DNA of 64,000 bases from JBGSUZ01 sp043770095. GTDB lineage: Bacteria; Bacillota; Clostridia; Peptostreptococcales; Acidaminobacteraceae. The position numbers and the translations under genes are program-made. The notes under the pieces are model-generated. The model had not been told where the DNA came from, ran no database searches, and saw only the letters and a program-made list of their open reading frames with translations. Within the stretch, counting starts at the first letter, position 1. The number at the start of each line of letters is the position of its first letter. This document shows positions 23,863 through 33,211 of this stretch, piece after piece. Location of the stretch: NCBI GenBank assembly GCA_043770095.1, contig JAYVIR010000081.1, positions 129,624 through 193,623 on the forward strand, in the 5' to 3' direction.

Positions 23863-24912
23863 TTACTTGCTCAAATCCGTAAATTTCCCATTTGCCAGTA
23901 CGCTGACTTTCTCGCCAAGTTCCGTTTCTACCGTTGCAGCAACGTGGTTGACATCGGTTGCAGAGATTGCTAAGGTTCCTTCTGGAAGCACTGCCAACTG
24001 TTTGGTTATCCCAGAGGCGTCTACCGTAAACACGGACTTTTTAAAGGCTCTATTCTCTCCAATAATGAGGAGGCTGCCATCTTTTAGAACCACGCTTTCA
24101 GAGACGTCTAAATGGTTCACCAAGAATTTAATATCCTTGCCATCAGCCGATATTTGCTTAAGTGGCATGCCCGTATCTTCTGAACTCGCACTCACGAATA
24201 CCATGCGATTGTCTGATAGGAAACTACCATATATTTTATTGTCTGGCGTGCTTGTAAGCTGAACGGGTTTGGCGCCCGCTGTTTTAAGGTCTGCCAAATT
24301 GTACTGAGGCTCTGTTCCTTTAGAGTCAACCGTGTAGGCTTCTGCTACTTCGTCTACTTTTCCAGATTTGCTAACGGCGTAAAGTGCCTTTGTTTCGTCT
24401 TTGCTAATTTGCAGATCTGACTTATAAGCAACCTTGTCATCTACAATAACGCTTTGTTTGAGATCGGCTAAATTAACAGCTGCCACTCGGTCAATCTTAT
24501 CTCCTAATAGATAATACAGTTTGCTGCCATTATCAGAAAACTGAAGTTCCATTTTTGGTTCTGTATCTGTAGAAATTTTCCTTTCCACTTTTGTTACGCT
24601 GTCTACCAAGAACAAGTCACCGTTGTCATTCACATAGACAAACTGTTTCCCGTCAGGACTCATTACAAGCTCCGTCGCATTTGCCGCCGCCTTAAGAAGC
24701 AGTTCGCTGCTGCCGTTTAGCCCAATTTTGTAATATTCAAACCCCTGATCCGTAACCTTCTTGACGATGAGGTTATCGCTATTGATCCACTGTGGTTCAT
24801 TGATAGTCCCTTGAAGCGGTGGTTGAATTTGAGGTTGAGATGCTGCCGCAAAACTGGTTGAGCTGATTGCCATTACCGAAGCCACTGCCAATGCCGTTAC
24901 TCTAAAATTCAT
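23863..24912 (-). CDS. Secreted TolB-like beta-propeller protein
   Basis: A 349-residue exported protein. A signal peptide (about 1-23) ends in SFAAAS. The rest has repeated blades of the WD40/TolB-like type, such as MSPDGKQFVYVNDNGDLFLVD, QFSDNGSKLYYLLGDKIDRV and ISKDETKALYAVSKSGK, spaced about 40-45 residues apart. No catalytic motif. It precedes pstS by 36 bp with no terminator between them, suggesting co-expression under phosphate starvation. Its partner is unknown. Confidence 0.7.
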   Translation of the reverse strand: MNFRVTALAVASVMAISSTSFAAASQPQIQPPLQGTINEPQWINSDNLIVKKVTDQGFEYYKIGLNGSSELLLKAAANATELVMSPDGKQFVYVNDNGDLFLVDSVTKVERKISTDTEPKMELQFSDNGSKLYYLLGDKIDRVAAVNLADLKQSVIVDDKVAYKSDLQISKDETKALYAVSKSGKVDEVAEAYTVDSKGTEPQYNLADLKTAGAKPVQLTSTPDNKIYGSFLSDNRMVFVSASSEDTGMPLKQISADGKDIKFLVNHLDVSESVVLKDGSLLIIGENRAFKKSVFTVDASGITKQLAVLPEGTLAISATDVNHVAATVETELGEKVSVLANGKFTDLSK

Positions 24913-25051
24913 TTGTATTGCCTCCTATTTTTTAATTTAAACCCCAAATTCTCATTGTGGTCTGAACATTTACGTTTAATTTACAAGTTCATTGTACGGC
25001 TTCTATGTTATGCCAATATGAACTTAAGACGTCATTTGCGTTAATTGGATG

Positions 25052-25085
25052 TAAAAAAAAATTAACCTTATTTACATAAGGTTAA
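25052..25085 (-). terminator. Intrinsic terminator of the ABC exporter operon
   Basis: On the minus strand, arms TTAACCTTAT and ATAAGGTTAA (25062-25085) with a 4-nt loop are followed by eight or nine T. It lies 11 bp after the exporter stop codon. Confidence 0.88.
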
Positions 25086-25096
25086 CTTGAATGTGC

Positions 25097-26881
25097 TTAC
25101 ACTTCTTGATACTGCAACCGATACAAATCATAATAAAGTCCGCCTCTCGCCATTAACACGTCGTGGCTGCCCACTTCCCGAACTTCGCCTTTGTGAAGAA
25201 CGACAATTTTGTCCGCGTCCTTGATCGTCGAGAGACGGTGCGCAATGATAATGGTCGTCCGGTTCTGAGTGAGCTTGCCGATCGCATCCTGTATCAAATG
25301 CTCGGTTTCCGTGTCGATGCTGGATGTGGCCTCGTCCAAAATGAGAATTTTGGGGTCATAGGCAAGGGCTCTGGCAAAGGACAAGAGCTGCCGCTGCCCC
25401 GTTGAGAGAGTGGTTCCACGCTCATAAACGGTTTCATCGTATTGGTTGGGCAGCTTTTCTATGAAGGTGTGCGCATTGACGAAAGTCGCCGTATCGATGA
25501 CGTTCTGGTCACTAATCCCTTCATCGCCTAGTGAAATGTTGTCTTTGATCTGCCCCGCGAAGAGGAACACGTCTTGCAGCACCACGCCTATGAGCTTTCG
25601 AAGGTCACTTTTTCTAAGCGATGTCACCGAGTGTCCATCTATGAGAATATCTCCCGTTTTAAGAGGATAAAGTCCCGACAGCAAGCTGATGACGGTCGTC
25701 TTGCCACTTCCTGTTGCGCCAACAATGGCAACGGTCTCTCCCGCTTCAATGTCCAAATTGATGTTTTTGAGCACGGGTTCGCCTTCTAGGTATTCAAAGC
25801 AAACGTCTTTGAACTGAATGCGACCCGTCACTTCAGCTTTATCAAGCGCCACTTCGCCCGCAGCTTCGTGTTCATTTTCCTCTAAAAGCATAAAGACGCG
25901 CTCCGAGGACGCCATCGCCGACTGCAAAATGTTGAACTTTTCGCTCAGATCAAAGATCGGCTTGAAAAATTGGTCGGTATAGTTGATGAAGGCAAAGAGC
26001 ATTCCGAGCTGAATGCTGCCCTGAAGCACCTTGCCGCCCGCATACCAAATGAGCAGGGTCAGCGCTAAGGTGTAAATCAGGTTCATGCTGGGTCTAAACG
26101 TGCCAAAGACTTGAATTTCCTTCATGCTCGACTTCAAATGGTCGGCGTTGATCTCGTCAAATTCGTCGTAAACTTCCTTTTCTCTATTAAAGAGCTGGAT
26201 CATGCGCATGCCGCTGATGTTCTCGCTCAGCACCGCGTTGATTCTCGCAATTTTGGCTTTCACCGATCGGTGCGCTTCTCTGGCTTTGATTCTAAACCAG
26301 TAGGCGGACAAGGCCACGAGTGGGAAGGTGCATAGCGAAATGAGCGCCAATTTCCAGTTTAGGGTGAGCATGATGACCAGTGTGCCAATTAATAGAAGGA
26401 CATCGTTTAGCAAATTGATCAGCACGTCCGTATACATGTCGCTGATGTTCTTCATGTCATTGGTCACACGGGTCACCAGGCGCCCTACCGGATTTTTGTC
26501 ATAGAATGACAGCGGCAATTTCAGCAAGTGGTCAAACAGATGCGCCCGCATGTCGTAGACCAGCTTTTGACTGACCCAGTTGAGGAGCAGCATTTGGACA
26601 TAGGTAATGAAAAATCCTGCAATGACGAGTCCCAAATAAATCATGGTCAGGTTGAAAATGCCTGCTTTGTTCATGTTTTTAATGTGATCGTCAATGACCA
26701 CTTTGATCAAATAAGGCTTGACGAGATCCACCATCGTCACCGTAATGAGGAGCAGGGCACAGAGGATCAGATACTTCATATAAGGCTTGGTAAAGCCCGA
26801 AAGTTTTTTCATAATTTTAAGGTCAAAGGATTTTTCAATGTCGTGCTCTTCGTGAACGCCCAGTTTTTTCGTCTCTGTCAT
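25097..26881 (-). CDS. ABC exporter half-transporter, YheH/BmrD-like
   Basis: A 594-residue fused membrane/ATPase subunit. Six-helix exporter domain (about 30-330), then a nucleotide-binding domain with Walker A GATGSGKTT, the unusual signature LSTGQRQ, Walker B LILDEATSSID with the catalytic Glu, and switch His in IIAHRLS. The LSTGQ signature and N-terminal charged extension are typical of the D subunit of heterodimeric multidrug exporters of the BmrCD type. It starts 2 bp after the partner gene stop, so the pair is made together. Substrate unknown; drug or lipid export is likely. Confidence 0.9.
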   Translation of the reverse strand: MTETKKLGVHEEHDIEKSFDLKIMKKLSGFTKPYMKYLILCALLLITVTMVDLVKPYLIKVVIDDHIKNMNKAGIFNLTMIYLGLVIAGFFITYVQMLLLNWVSQKLVYDMRAHLFDHLLKLPLSFYDKNPVGRLVTRVTNDMKNISDMYTDVLINLLNDVLLLIGTLVIMLTLNWKLALISLCTFPLVALSAYWFRIKAREAHRSVKAKIARINAVLSENISGMRMIQLFNREKEVYDEFDEINADHLKSSMKEIQVFGTFRPSMNLIYTLALTLLIWYAGGKVLQGSIQLGMLFAFINYTDQFFKPIFDLSEKFNILQSAMASSERVFMLLEENEHEAAGEVALDKAEVTGRIQFKDVCFEYLEGEPVLKNINLDIEAGETVAIVGATGSGKTTVISLLSGLYPLKTGDILIDGHSVTSLRKSDLRKLIGVVLQDVFLFAGQIKDNISLGDEGISDQNVIDTATFVNAHTFIEKLPNQYDETVYERGTTLSTGQRQLLSFARALAYDPKILILDEATSSIDTETEHLIQDAIGKLTQNRTTIIIAHRLSTIKDADKIVVLHKGEVREVGSHDVLMARGGLYYDLYRLQYQEV

Positions 26882-26883
26882 GG

Positions 26884-28632
26884 CTATTCCTCCGCAATCT
26901 TTTCTTCAAGCTGTTGGCGGTCGTAAATGTGTCGGTACAGTCCCGAACCACCGCAAAGCGTCTCGTGCGTGCCCTGTTCGACCATTTCGCCATCGTCTAA
27001 AACGTAAATCCAGTCGCAGTCCTTAATGGCTGAAATGCGGTGCGCGATGATGATGGCCGTTCGGTCTTTGAGCGCTTCCTTCAAATGCCTGAGAATCGAT
27101 TCTTCCGTTTTGGTGTCCACTGCCGAAAGCGCATCGTCTAGCACGATGATTTCTGAACGCTTAAGAAGGGCTCTGGCAATCCCGATGCGCTGCTTTTGAC
27201 CGCCCGACAAATTGACGCCGCGTTCTCCGAGTAGGGTGTCATATCCCTGAGAAAAGTCGAGAATTTCGCTGTGCACATTGGCAATTTTCGCAGAAGCCTC
27301 AACCGCCTCTAGGGTCATGTCCTGTTCAAAAAAGCGAATGTTGTCTTCTATGTTCCTTGAAAAAAGGAAATTGTCTTGTGGGACAAAGCCAAAATGCGTC
27401 TTAATCGCCGTCTTGCTGAGTTGATTGATTTCTTGGCCTTCAATGAAGATTTTGCCATTTTCTACCGCCCACGCCTTTGTCATGAGGTTGACCAAAGTCG
27501 ATTTTCCAGAGCCTGTCCGCCCGATAATGCCGACTTTTTGCCCGCGCATGACCCGCATGTCAACGTTCTTAAGAACAGGTCGCTCGGTGTCTGGGTAAGT
27601 AAAACTCAGCCCTTTTAAAGCGATGACAGGTGTGTTTGGATCTTCTGTCTTTTCGAGATCCGCCTCGCCATAAGTAAATTCAGGCTCAATGTCTAAAAAT
27701 TCGTTGATCCGTTTCAAAGACGCCACGCCGCGTTCAATCACATTGACCACCCAGCCAATCGCCATCATCGGCCAAGTGAGCATGCCAATATAGGAAATAA
27801 ACGCAATGAACATGCCGACGGTAATTTTCTGGTCAATGACCATGAAGCCCCCGTAGAGGAGGGTAATGATCAAGCTAATCGAGGCGATGGTCTTCACGAG
27901 AGGGAACATCATGCCCCAAAGGCGAACGAGTTTCATATTTTCGTCCAAATTTTCCTGATTGGTCTTTTGGAACAAGTGACGGTGATGATCCTCTCGGGTG
28001 TAAGTCTTGATGATTCTTACCCCCGAAAAAGATTCTTGCACTTGATCTGTCATGTGAGAGAAGACTTCTTGCACACTTTTGAAGCGTTTTCTGAGCAGTT
28101 TTCCGCCGAAGCCAACCAAAAGGGCAATGAAAGGCATTGGCAGCACCGCTATCAGCGTCAGCTGCGGGTCAATGTTCACAAACATGAGAATGATGGTCAA
28201 AATAGACATAAAAACGGCGTCCACGAGCATAACCAGCCCCATTCCCATTGCGGCGCCAACGGCAGTCACGTCATTTGTGGCAAGTGCCATGATGTCGCCC
28301 ACTTTGTGCTGGCTAAAGTATTGCCAAGTCAACGTTTCTAAATGGGCAAAGATTTTATTTCGAATCCAATATTCGGCTTTTCGACTGGTGCCGTTGATCA
28401 AAATCCGCCACCAATAACGCCCAATCGCAACGAGTACGGCAATGCCGAAAATCCAGAACATATACCCATATATTTGCGTCTGGGTAATGCTTTTACTGGC
28501 CAAACCATCGGCTAAATTCCCTAAAAGGGTTGGCGTCACAAGCTGAAGCGCATCTATCACCACTAAAATAACAAGCCCCAAAATCGTGTGCTTCCTATGG
28601 GCTTTAATGAAACTGCTTAAGTGTTTGAACAA
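26884..28632 (-). CDS. ABC exporter half-transporter, YheI/BmrC-like (degenerate catalytic site)
   Basis: A 582-residue fused membrane/ATPase subunit. Exporter domain (about 15-310), then Walker A GRTGSGKST, canonical signature LSGGQKQR, and Walker B IIVLDDALSAVD, where Asp replaces the catalytic Glu; switch IIAHRIS. One degenerate site in the C subunit is a hallmark of heterodimeric BmrCD-type exporters. Start is a TTG at 28632, 7 nt after AGGGGGT. First gene of the two-gene operon, with two dyads upstream. Confidence 0.9.
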   Translation of the reverse strand: MFKHLSSFIKAHRKHTILGLVILVVIDALQLVTPTLLGNLADGLASKSITQTQIYGYMFWIFGIAVLVAIGRYWWRILINGTSRKAEYWIRNKIFAHLETLTWQYFSQHKVGDIMALATNDVTAVGAAMGMGLVMLVDAVFMSILTIILMFVNIDPQLTLIAVLPMPFIALLVGFGGKLLRKRFKSVQEVFSHMTDQVQESFSGVRIIKTYTREDHHRHLFQKTNQENLDENMKLVRLWGMMFPLVKTIASISLIITLLYGGFMVIDQKITVGMFIAFISYIGMLTWPMMAIGWVVNVIERGVASLKRINEFLDIEPEFTYGEADLEKTEDPNTPVIALKGLSFTYPDTERPVLKNVDMRVMRGQKVGIIGRTGSGKSTLVNLMTKAWAVENGKIFIEGQEINQLSKTAIKTHFGFVPQDNFLFSRNIEDNIRFFEQDMTLEAVEASAKIANVHSEILDFSQGYDTLLGERGVNLSGGQKQRIGIARALLKRSEIIVLDDALSAVDTKTEESILRHLKEALKDRTAIIIAHRISAIKDCDWIYVLDDGEMVEQGTHETLCGGSGLYRHIYDRQQLEEKIAEE

Positions 28633-28660
28633 TTGACGACCCCCTAAAATTTCATTATTA

Positions 28661-28736
28661 AATAAGTTGAATTAAAGATTCAACTTATTCCTTTATGTAA
28701 GCATTCTACTTGGTGCAACTTATATAATTGTACCAA
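28661..28736. promoter_or_regulatory. Two dyads upstream of the ABC exporter operon
   Basis: Dyad 1 has perfect 12-bp arms AATAAGTTGAAT (28661-28672) and its complement (28678-28689), starting 29 bp upstream of the exporter start. Dyad 2, TTGGTGCAA-N9-TTGTACCAA (28710-28736), has one arm mismatch. Neither is followed by a T-run in a useful direction. They look like operators for an exporter regulator encoded elsewhere. The rest of the 319-bp gap (28633-28951) shows only AT-rich promoter-like sequence. Confidence 0.5.
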
Positions 28737-28951
28737 AAAAAAACGAATATCGGCTAGAATTTGATGCCATACTTTTGTTAGGTTATTTTACTTATAACAA
28801 AACTAAATACGTTAAACTTTTCAATAGAATATCTCTATAGCACTTACCTTCACTTTTCCTTCTTACGCTCCCAAAACATGATATGCTGAAAAGTGATTGT
28901 ATTTCATTCATTTTTATTTCTAGGGTATATTCATTCAAGGAGGAATTTAAC

Positions 28952-30094
28952 GTGAGACCAGCTATTATGGAAGAAGTTGAAGCATTAAGAGGGATCAATT
29001 CGGTTAAAATCAAAGAGGCGCATGAAGCAGGTAGGAAAGTGGTTGGCATGTACTGCGTATTTTCACCTCAAGAAATTGCCATGGCAGCAGACGCGATTAC
29101 GGTGACACTTTGTGGCACTAAACAAGAACCTATTGAAGCCGCTGAAAAAGAATTGCCAAGAAACCTGTGTCCGCTCATCAAATCAAGCTATGGTTTTGCT
29201 GTAACGGATAAATGTCCATACTTCTCGTTTTCAGATGTACTTCTTGCAGAAACCACTTGCGATGGCAAGAAGAAAATGTACGAACTCATGGGAAAAATCA
29301 AGCCGATGCACATCATGAACTTGCCTCAAACCGCTTCTGCCAAAGAATCATTACCACTTTGGGAAGCAGAAATGGTTCGATTTAAAGAATATTTAGAAAA
29401 AGAATTGTCGGTTGAAATTACTGACGAAAAGCTCAGCGCAGCCATTCGTTTAATGAATAAAGAAAGAGCTGTTATGAAGCGCCTTCACCAGTTAAACGCA
29501 CACAAACCAGCCCCAATGACAGGCATGGACATGATGCTCACGCAGTGGCTCAAAGGTTTTAACGTTGACAAAGAAGCAGGCATTGATCTTGTTGAAAGAG
29601 TGATTGCAGAAGTAGAAGCTCAAATGGCTCAGGGCATTTACGCCTTTGACGAAAAAGCGCCTCGTATCCTTCTCACAGGTTGCCCTGTCGGCAGCGGCTC
29701 AGAAAAAGTCCTCAAAATCCTTGAAGATTCTGGCGCCAGCATCGTTGCTCTTGAAAACTGCACAGGCTACAAGCCTTTAGACGTCATGGTAGACGAAAAC
29801 AAAGCACCGCTCACAGCGCTTGCCGAAAAATATTTGTCTACACCATGTTCTTGCATGAGCAGCAACAACGGTCGTTTAGACTTAATCAAGCGTCTTGCAG
29901 AGGAATACCAAGTAGACGCAGTCGTTGACCTCACTTGGCAGGCTTGCCACACTTACAACATCGAATCTTTCACCGTAAAATCATTTGTTAAAGACGAACT
30001 TGGCTTACCATTTATCCAAGTGGAAACAGATTACTCTGATTCAGATCTTGGCCAAATCAAAACACGTGTTGAAGCTTTCCTTGAAACGATTTAG
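28952..30094 (+). CDS. Double-cubane-cluster anaerobic reductase (YjiM-like, HgdB/FldB superfamily)
   Basis: A 380-residue protein of the 2-hydroxyacyl-CoA dehydratase beta-subunit superfamily. Start is GTG 28952 after AAGGAGG. Cysteines suited to cluster binding are in LCGTKQ, NLCPLI, DKCPYFSF, TTCDGKK, GCPVG, ENCTGY, PCSCM and WQACHTY. A single subunit beside an ASKHA activator, with no CoA-transferase or second subunit gene, matches the double-cubane [8Fe-9S]-type proteins rather than true dehydratases. Those proteins catalyse low-potential two-electron reductions; the physiological substrate is unknown. Confidence 0.85.
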   Translation: MRPAIMEEVEALRGINSVKIKEAHEAGRKVVGMYCVFSPQEIAMAADAITVTLCGTKQEPIEAAEKELPRNLCPLIKSSYGFAVTDKCPYFSFSDVLLAETTCDGKKKMYELMGKIKPMHIMNLPQTASAKESLPLWEAEMVRFKEYLEKELSVEITDEKLSAAIRLMNKERAVMKRLHQLNAHKPAPMTGMDMMLTQWLKGFNVDKEAGIDLVERVIAEVEAQMAQGIYAFDEKAPRILLTGCPVGSGSEKVLKILEDSGASIVALENCTGYKPLDVMVDENKAPLTALAEKYLSTPCSCMSSNNGRLDLIKRLAEEYQVDAVVDLTWQACHTYNIESFTVKSFVKDELGLPFIQVETDYSDSDLGQIKTRVEAFLETI

Positions 30095-30103
30095 GGTGTT
30101 ATT

Positions 30104-30871
30104 ATGTACAGTGTAGGCATTGATATGGGCTCTGTCGCGGCTAAAGCGGTCGTCTTTGACGGCACGCGCATTGTTGGGCATTGCCTCATTCCAACCGGTT
30201 GGAGTCCCAAAGAAACGGGTCGTCAATTGTACGACCAGCTTTTAACCCAGTTGGAACTTGAAACGCATCAAATTAGCACGATTGTCGGCACAGGCTATGG
30301 CCGCATTTCCTTGCCTTTTATCGACCACAAGATTACCGAAATCAGTTGTCATGGTCGTGGCGCTCATTTTCTAAACGGCGACATTCGAACCGTTGTGGAT
30401 ATCGGCGGTCAAGACAGCAAGGTCATCTGCCTCGGCGAAAACGGCAAAGTGCTGGACTTTATCATGAATGACAAGTGCGCCGCTGGTACTGGGCACTTCC
30501 TTCAAGTCATGGCGCACGCGCTCGAACTGGACGTCTCCGACTTGTCGCGAATGGCAAGAGGCGCAGAGCCTCAGAGCATCAACAGCATGTGCACCGTATT
30601 TGCTGAGTCCGAGGTCGTTAGTTTAATGGCTGAAGGCGCTTCAAAAGAAAGCATTGCGGCAGGTCTTTTGCTGTCGGTTTCAAAAAAGACCGCCTCTCTT
30701 GCTTCACGTGTCTCTGTGAAAGGCCCAGTGTACTTCTCAGGCGGCGTCGCTCAAAACGCTCTGCTCCTAGAGCAGCTCAGCGAGAAAATGGATGTTGAAG
30801 TGCTCACCTGCGAATACGCCCAGCTACTCGGGGCTATTGGCGCTGCGGTGCTTGGCTTTGAAAAACTGTAA
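30104..30871 (+). CDS. ASKHA-family ATPase activator of the double-cubane reductase (YjiL-like)
   Basis: A 255-residue activator (archerase) that uses ATP to push electrons into its partner. ASKHA motifs: GIDMGSVAAKAVV, VDIGGQDSKVI, SGGVAQNALL. The two cysteines that bridge a [4Fe-4S] cluster across the homodimer are in NDKCAAGTG and SMCTVFAESEV. It starts 9 bp after the reductase stop with little ribosome binding site, so it is probably coupled to it. Followed by a strong terminator. Confidence 0.92.
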   Translation: MYSVGIDMGSVAAKAVVFDGTRIVGHCLIPTGWSPKETGRQLYDQLLTQLELETHQISTIVGTGYGRISLPFIDHKITEISCHGRGAHFLNGDIRTVVDIGGQDSKVICLGENGKVLDFIMNDKCAAGTGHFLQVMAHALELDVSDLSRMARGAEPQSINSMCTVFAESEVVSLMAEGASKESIAAGLLLSVSKKTASLASRVSVKGPVYFSGGVAQNALLLEQLSEKMDVEVLTCEYAQLLGAIGAAVLGFEKL

Positions 30872-30886
30872 CAATAATTAAAATTT

Positions 30887-30936
30887 AAAAGGCAACTTGA
30901 AAACAAGAATGATTCCTGTTTCAAGTTGCCTTTTTA
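30887..30936. terminator. Bidirectional intrinsic terminator
   Basis: A long stem AAAGGCAACTTGAAA.../...TTTCAAGTTGCCTTT with a T-run on the plus side and an A-run on the other. It separates the activator gene from the convergent MFS gene. Confidence 0.9.
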
Positions 30937-30947
30937 TTTGTTTTTTA

Positions 30948-32216
30948 TTAAGCTTCTGATTCGCCTTCAACGTCCTCAACCATCCGATTGTCCAAAAAAT
31001 CCAAGCCTTTCATCAAAATTACACCGCCCAGCATGACCAAGCCGACAAGCTTCCACCCCATCTCAATGCTAGACGCTTCAATGACATGCCCCATGATGAG
31101 GGGGCCTATCGCACGGCCAGTTCCCATAATCAGCGGCAGAATAGCATTGATTCTCCCCCTATGAGAGGCCGGCGTCCGATTGGCGAGAAAAGGCATAAAA
31201 CTAATGGTCACGACAATTTCCCCGATGGTGAAAATAAAGCAGCACAAAAGGAACATCCACTTCCCAGAGACAAAGCCGAAAGCGCCGAATCCGACCATAT
31301 ACAAGATGCCCCCAAGAACATTCTTGTCCAGATCTCGTCTGCCCTCAAGCCATTTGGTGACCAAAGGAGTGAATAAAATAACGATGACGCCATTGGCGCT
31401 GGCTAGCAGCCCATAGAACAAAGCGCCGTCTTTAAAATTCTGCACGGTATGAAGTGGCAGAAGATAGCCCCACTGCGCATAGGCAAAGTTGTAGCTGAGC
31501 AAAATGAGCGAGAACCAAATCAGTATCGGACGACTCTTAAGCACGCTCCAAGTAGAACCTTCCACGGCGTGTTCAAGCACCCGATCCTCTGAAACCGCTT
31601 CAATATGCGTTCCAAATGTTTCTGGCACCAATAATGCAATCAATAAGGTGGAGACCAAGAGCGTTGCGGCGTCTCCCCAAAATAGCCAGTTATAAAGGTC
31701 ATATTGAAAAAGAATGCCTCCAAGAACAGGGCCAATGGCAAAGCCCAAATTAAAGCCCATATAGGAAAGCGAATAGGCGCCTTCTCTATTTTCTGGCGTG
31801 GTTAAATCCGCCATAATCGCACTTTGCGCCGGCTCTGCCAGTCCAAAGAAGAAACAGGCCGCTAAAACAACATAGACCTGCTCAGTGCCTGCCGGCATAA
31901 ACCCGCAGACAATATAAAGCAGTGCCCCAATGGTTTGAAAAATAATAATCGGTTTTTTTCGACCCATGTGATCGGCAATCTTTCCGCCAATAATGCTCGA
32001 CGGTACAAAGACCAGACTCATGATCATAAGCCAATAACCCGTCTCAGAAGGCGACAATCCAATTTTTTTATTCAAAATGAGCGTGAATAGCGGGAAGATG
32101 AACATCCCCATGGCATTGATCACTCTTGAGAGAAAAATGATATAAATGGGCTTTGGCAAACCCAAATACGGGCTCATAAGCGTTTTAGCTGTTTTAATTG
32201 ATTTAAAGGATTTCAA
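30948..32216 (-). CDS. Major facilitator superfamily transporter
   Basis: A 422-residue integral membrane protein with about 12 helices and the MFS loop 2-3 motif GGKIADHMGRKKPI. A second-half LEGRRDLDK loop and PLIMGTGRAIGPLIMG are also drug-efflux-like. Start set to TTG 32216, 6 nt after a GGGGGG run; an upstream TTG frame has no ribosome binding site. Substrate cannot be named; a multidrug or metabolite exporter is likely. It stands alone. Confidence 0.85.
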   Translation of the reverse strand: MKSFKSIKTAKTLMSPYLGLPKPIYIIFLSRVINAMGMFIFPLFTLILNKKIGLSPSETGYWLMIMSLVFVPSSIIGGKIADHMGRKKPIIIFQTIGALLYIVCGFMPAGTEQVYVVLAACFFFGLAEPAQSAIMADLTTPENREGAYSLSYMGFNLGFAIGPVLGGILFQYDLYNWLFWGDAATLLVSTLLIALLVPETFGTHIEAVSEDRVLEHAVEGSTWSVLKSRPILIWFSLILLSYNFAYAQWGYLLPLHTVQNFKDGALFYGLLASANGVIVILFTPLVTKWLEGRRDLDKNVLGGILYMVGFGAFGFVSGKWMFLLCCFIFTIGEIVVTISFMPFLANRTPASHRGRINAILPLIMGTGRAIGPLIMGHVIEASSIEMGWKLVGLVMLGGVILMKGLDFLDNRMVEDVEGESEA

Positions 32217-32285
32217 AAGAATCCCCCCTTTCTCGTGCAAAACTATTATACGTTATATAATTTTGCACGTTGCTGCCAATATACA

Positions 32286-32954
32286 CTATTCCACTCTAAA
32301 TCTCAATACTGTTTTTAATTTTTCGGGTGCCGTCTTGCGCTCATCCGAAAGATAGATTTCTCTGTGCGTCTTTTCGAGGCGTGTAAGTCCCTGTGACCTA
32401 GCGAAAGCCTCCATTCTTGCAAAACTGGCCGGTTCATCATCATAAGGCCCCTCGTGAAGCATTTGAACGCAAAGCCCTTCTTCAATTTGTTCAAATCTTA
32501 TTTGCTGAGTGAGTAGATTCTTTTTCTTTTTTGCTGTCTGATCTAAAAATTGAGCTGCAAGTTCAGGGGTTAAAAACTCTGGCTGGCGGATCATCAGCTT
32601 AAAGACCAGTTCGTCTTTCAAGTCGACCACCCCATGGCTGCCAATTGCCTCCATCTTCTCTTTTCCAACTTCGGTCAAATCCCAAACCCCTTCTAAAGGG
32701 TATACGGTATATTCATGGTAACCCTCGGGTACAACAGCGCCTTTATAAGACATTCTAACCGCATACGAAGCGCCAAAAAGCGCCTCAATGCAGGCTGAAA
32801 AATGAGCGTCATTCGGATTGCCCTGTCCTTCTATGACAAAAAAGTTCATAGACGGCACTTCAATCACTACGGGAAGCGCCTTAGGCAGGTATAAATTTTT
32901 CTCTTCTTTTTTCCATTCTTTTTTTATTTGCGCTTTTATTGAATCTGTTTTCAT
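32286..32954 (-). CDS. GyrI-like small-molecule-binding domain protein
   Basis: A 222-residue cytosolic protein of the GyrI/SOUL-like fold: an N-terminal basic stretch, VVIEVPSMNFFVIEGQG, AVRMSYKGA, YTVYPLEGVWDL, and a second half with VQMLHEGPYDDEPASFARM, typical of the family's binding pocket. Family members bind lipophilic compounds; some act as hydrolases or antitoxins, and function here is unassigned. Start ATG after AGGAGG. Not in an obvious operon. Confidence 0.8.
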   Translation of the reverse strand: MKTDSIKAQIKKEWKKEEKNLYLPKALPVVIEVPSMNFFVIEGQGNPNDAHFSACIEALFGASYAVRMSYKGAVVPEGYHEYTVYPLEGVWDLTEVGKEKMEAIGSHGVVDLKDELVFKLMIRQPEFLTPELAAQFLDQTAKKKKNLLTQQIRFEQIEEGLCVQMLHEGPYDDEPASFARMEAFARSQGLTRLEKTHREIYLSDERKTAPEKLKTVLRFRVE

Positions 32955-33116
32955 AAAAAATCGCCTCCTGTGTTACCACCATTTAAATAATCCATGATTC
33001 TGCGAATCTCCACCATAATTATACCCTTAAAACTTTAGCTTAAGATACAATTCTGCTGCATTTTTCGATAACTTAAAAATTACCCCGTTAAATTGCACCC
33101 ATGCCAACCGCACGCA

Positions 33117-33161
33117 AAAGCCCCCGCAGCGACTTCAAACAGTCGTTACGAGGGCTTTTTT
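33117..33161. terminator. Intrinsic terminator downstream of hcp
   Basis: Stem AAAAGCCC...AGTCG arms around 33117-33161, with a T-run of six on the plus side and four on the minus side. It lies 51 bp after the hcp stop. The minus-strand T-run is short, so termination there may be partial. Confidence 0.7.
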
Positions 33162-33211
33162 ATGGGGGTTCTTTATTCAACTGGCTATTTACTAGCCATC
33201 TATTTTATAGC

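Noticed and set aside
28792..29049. 85-codon minus-strand ORF before the double-cubane reductase
   Set aside because: It overlaps the start and ribosome binding site of a conserved plus-strand gene and has no site of its own.
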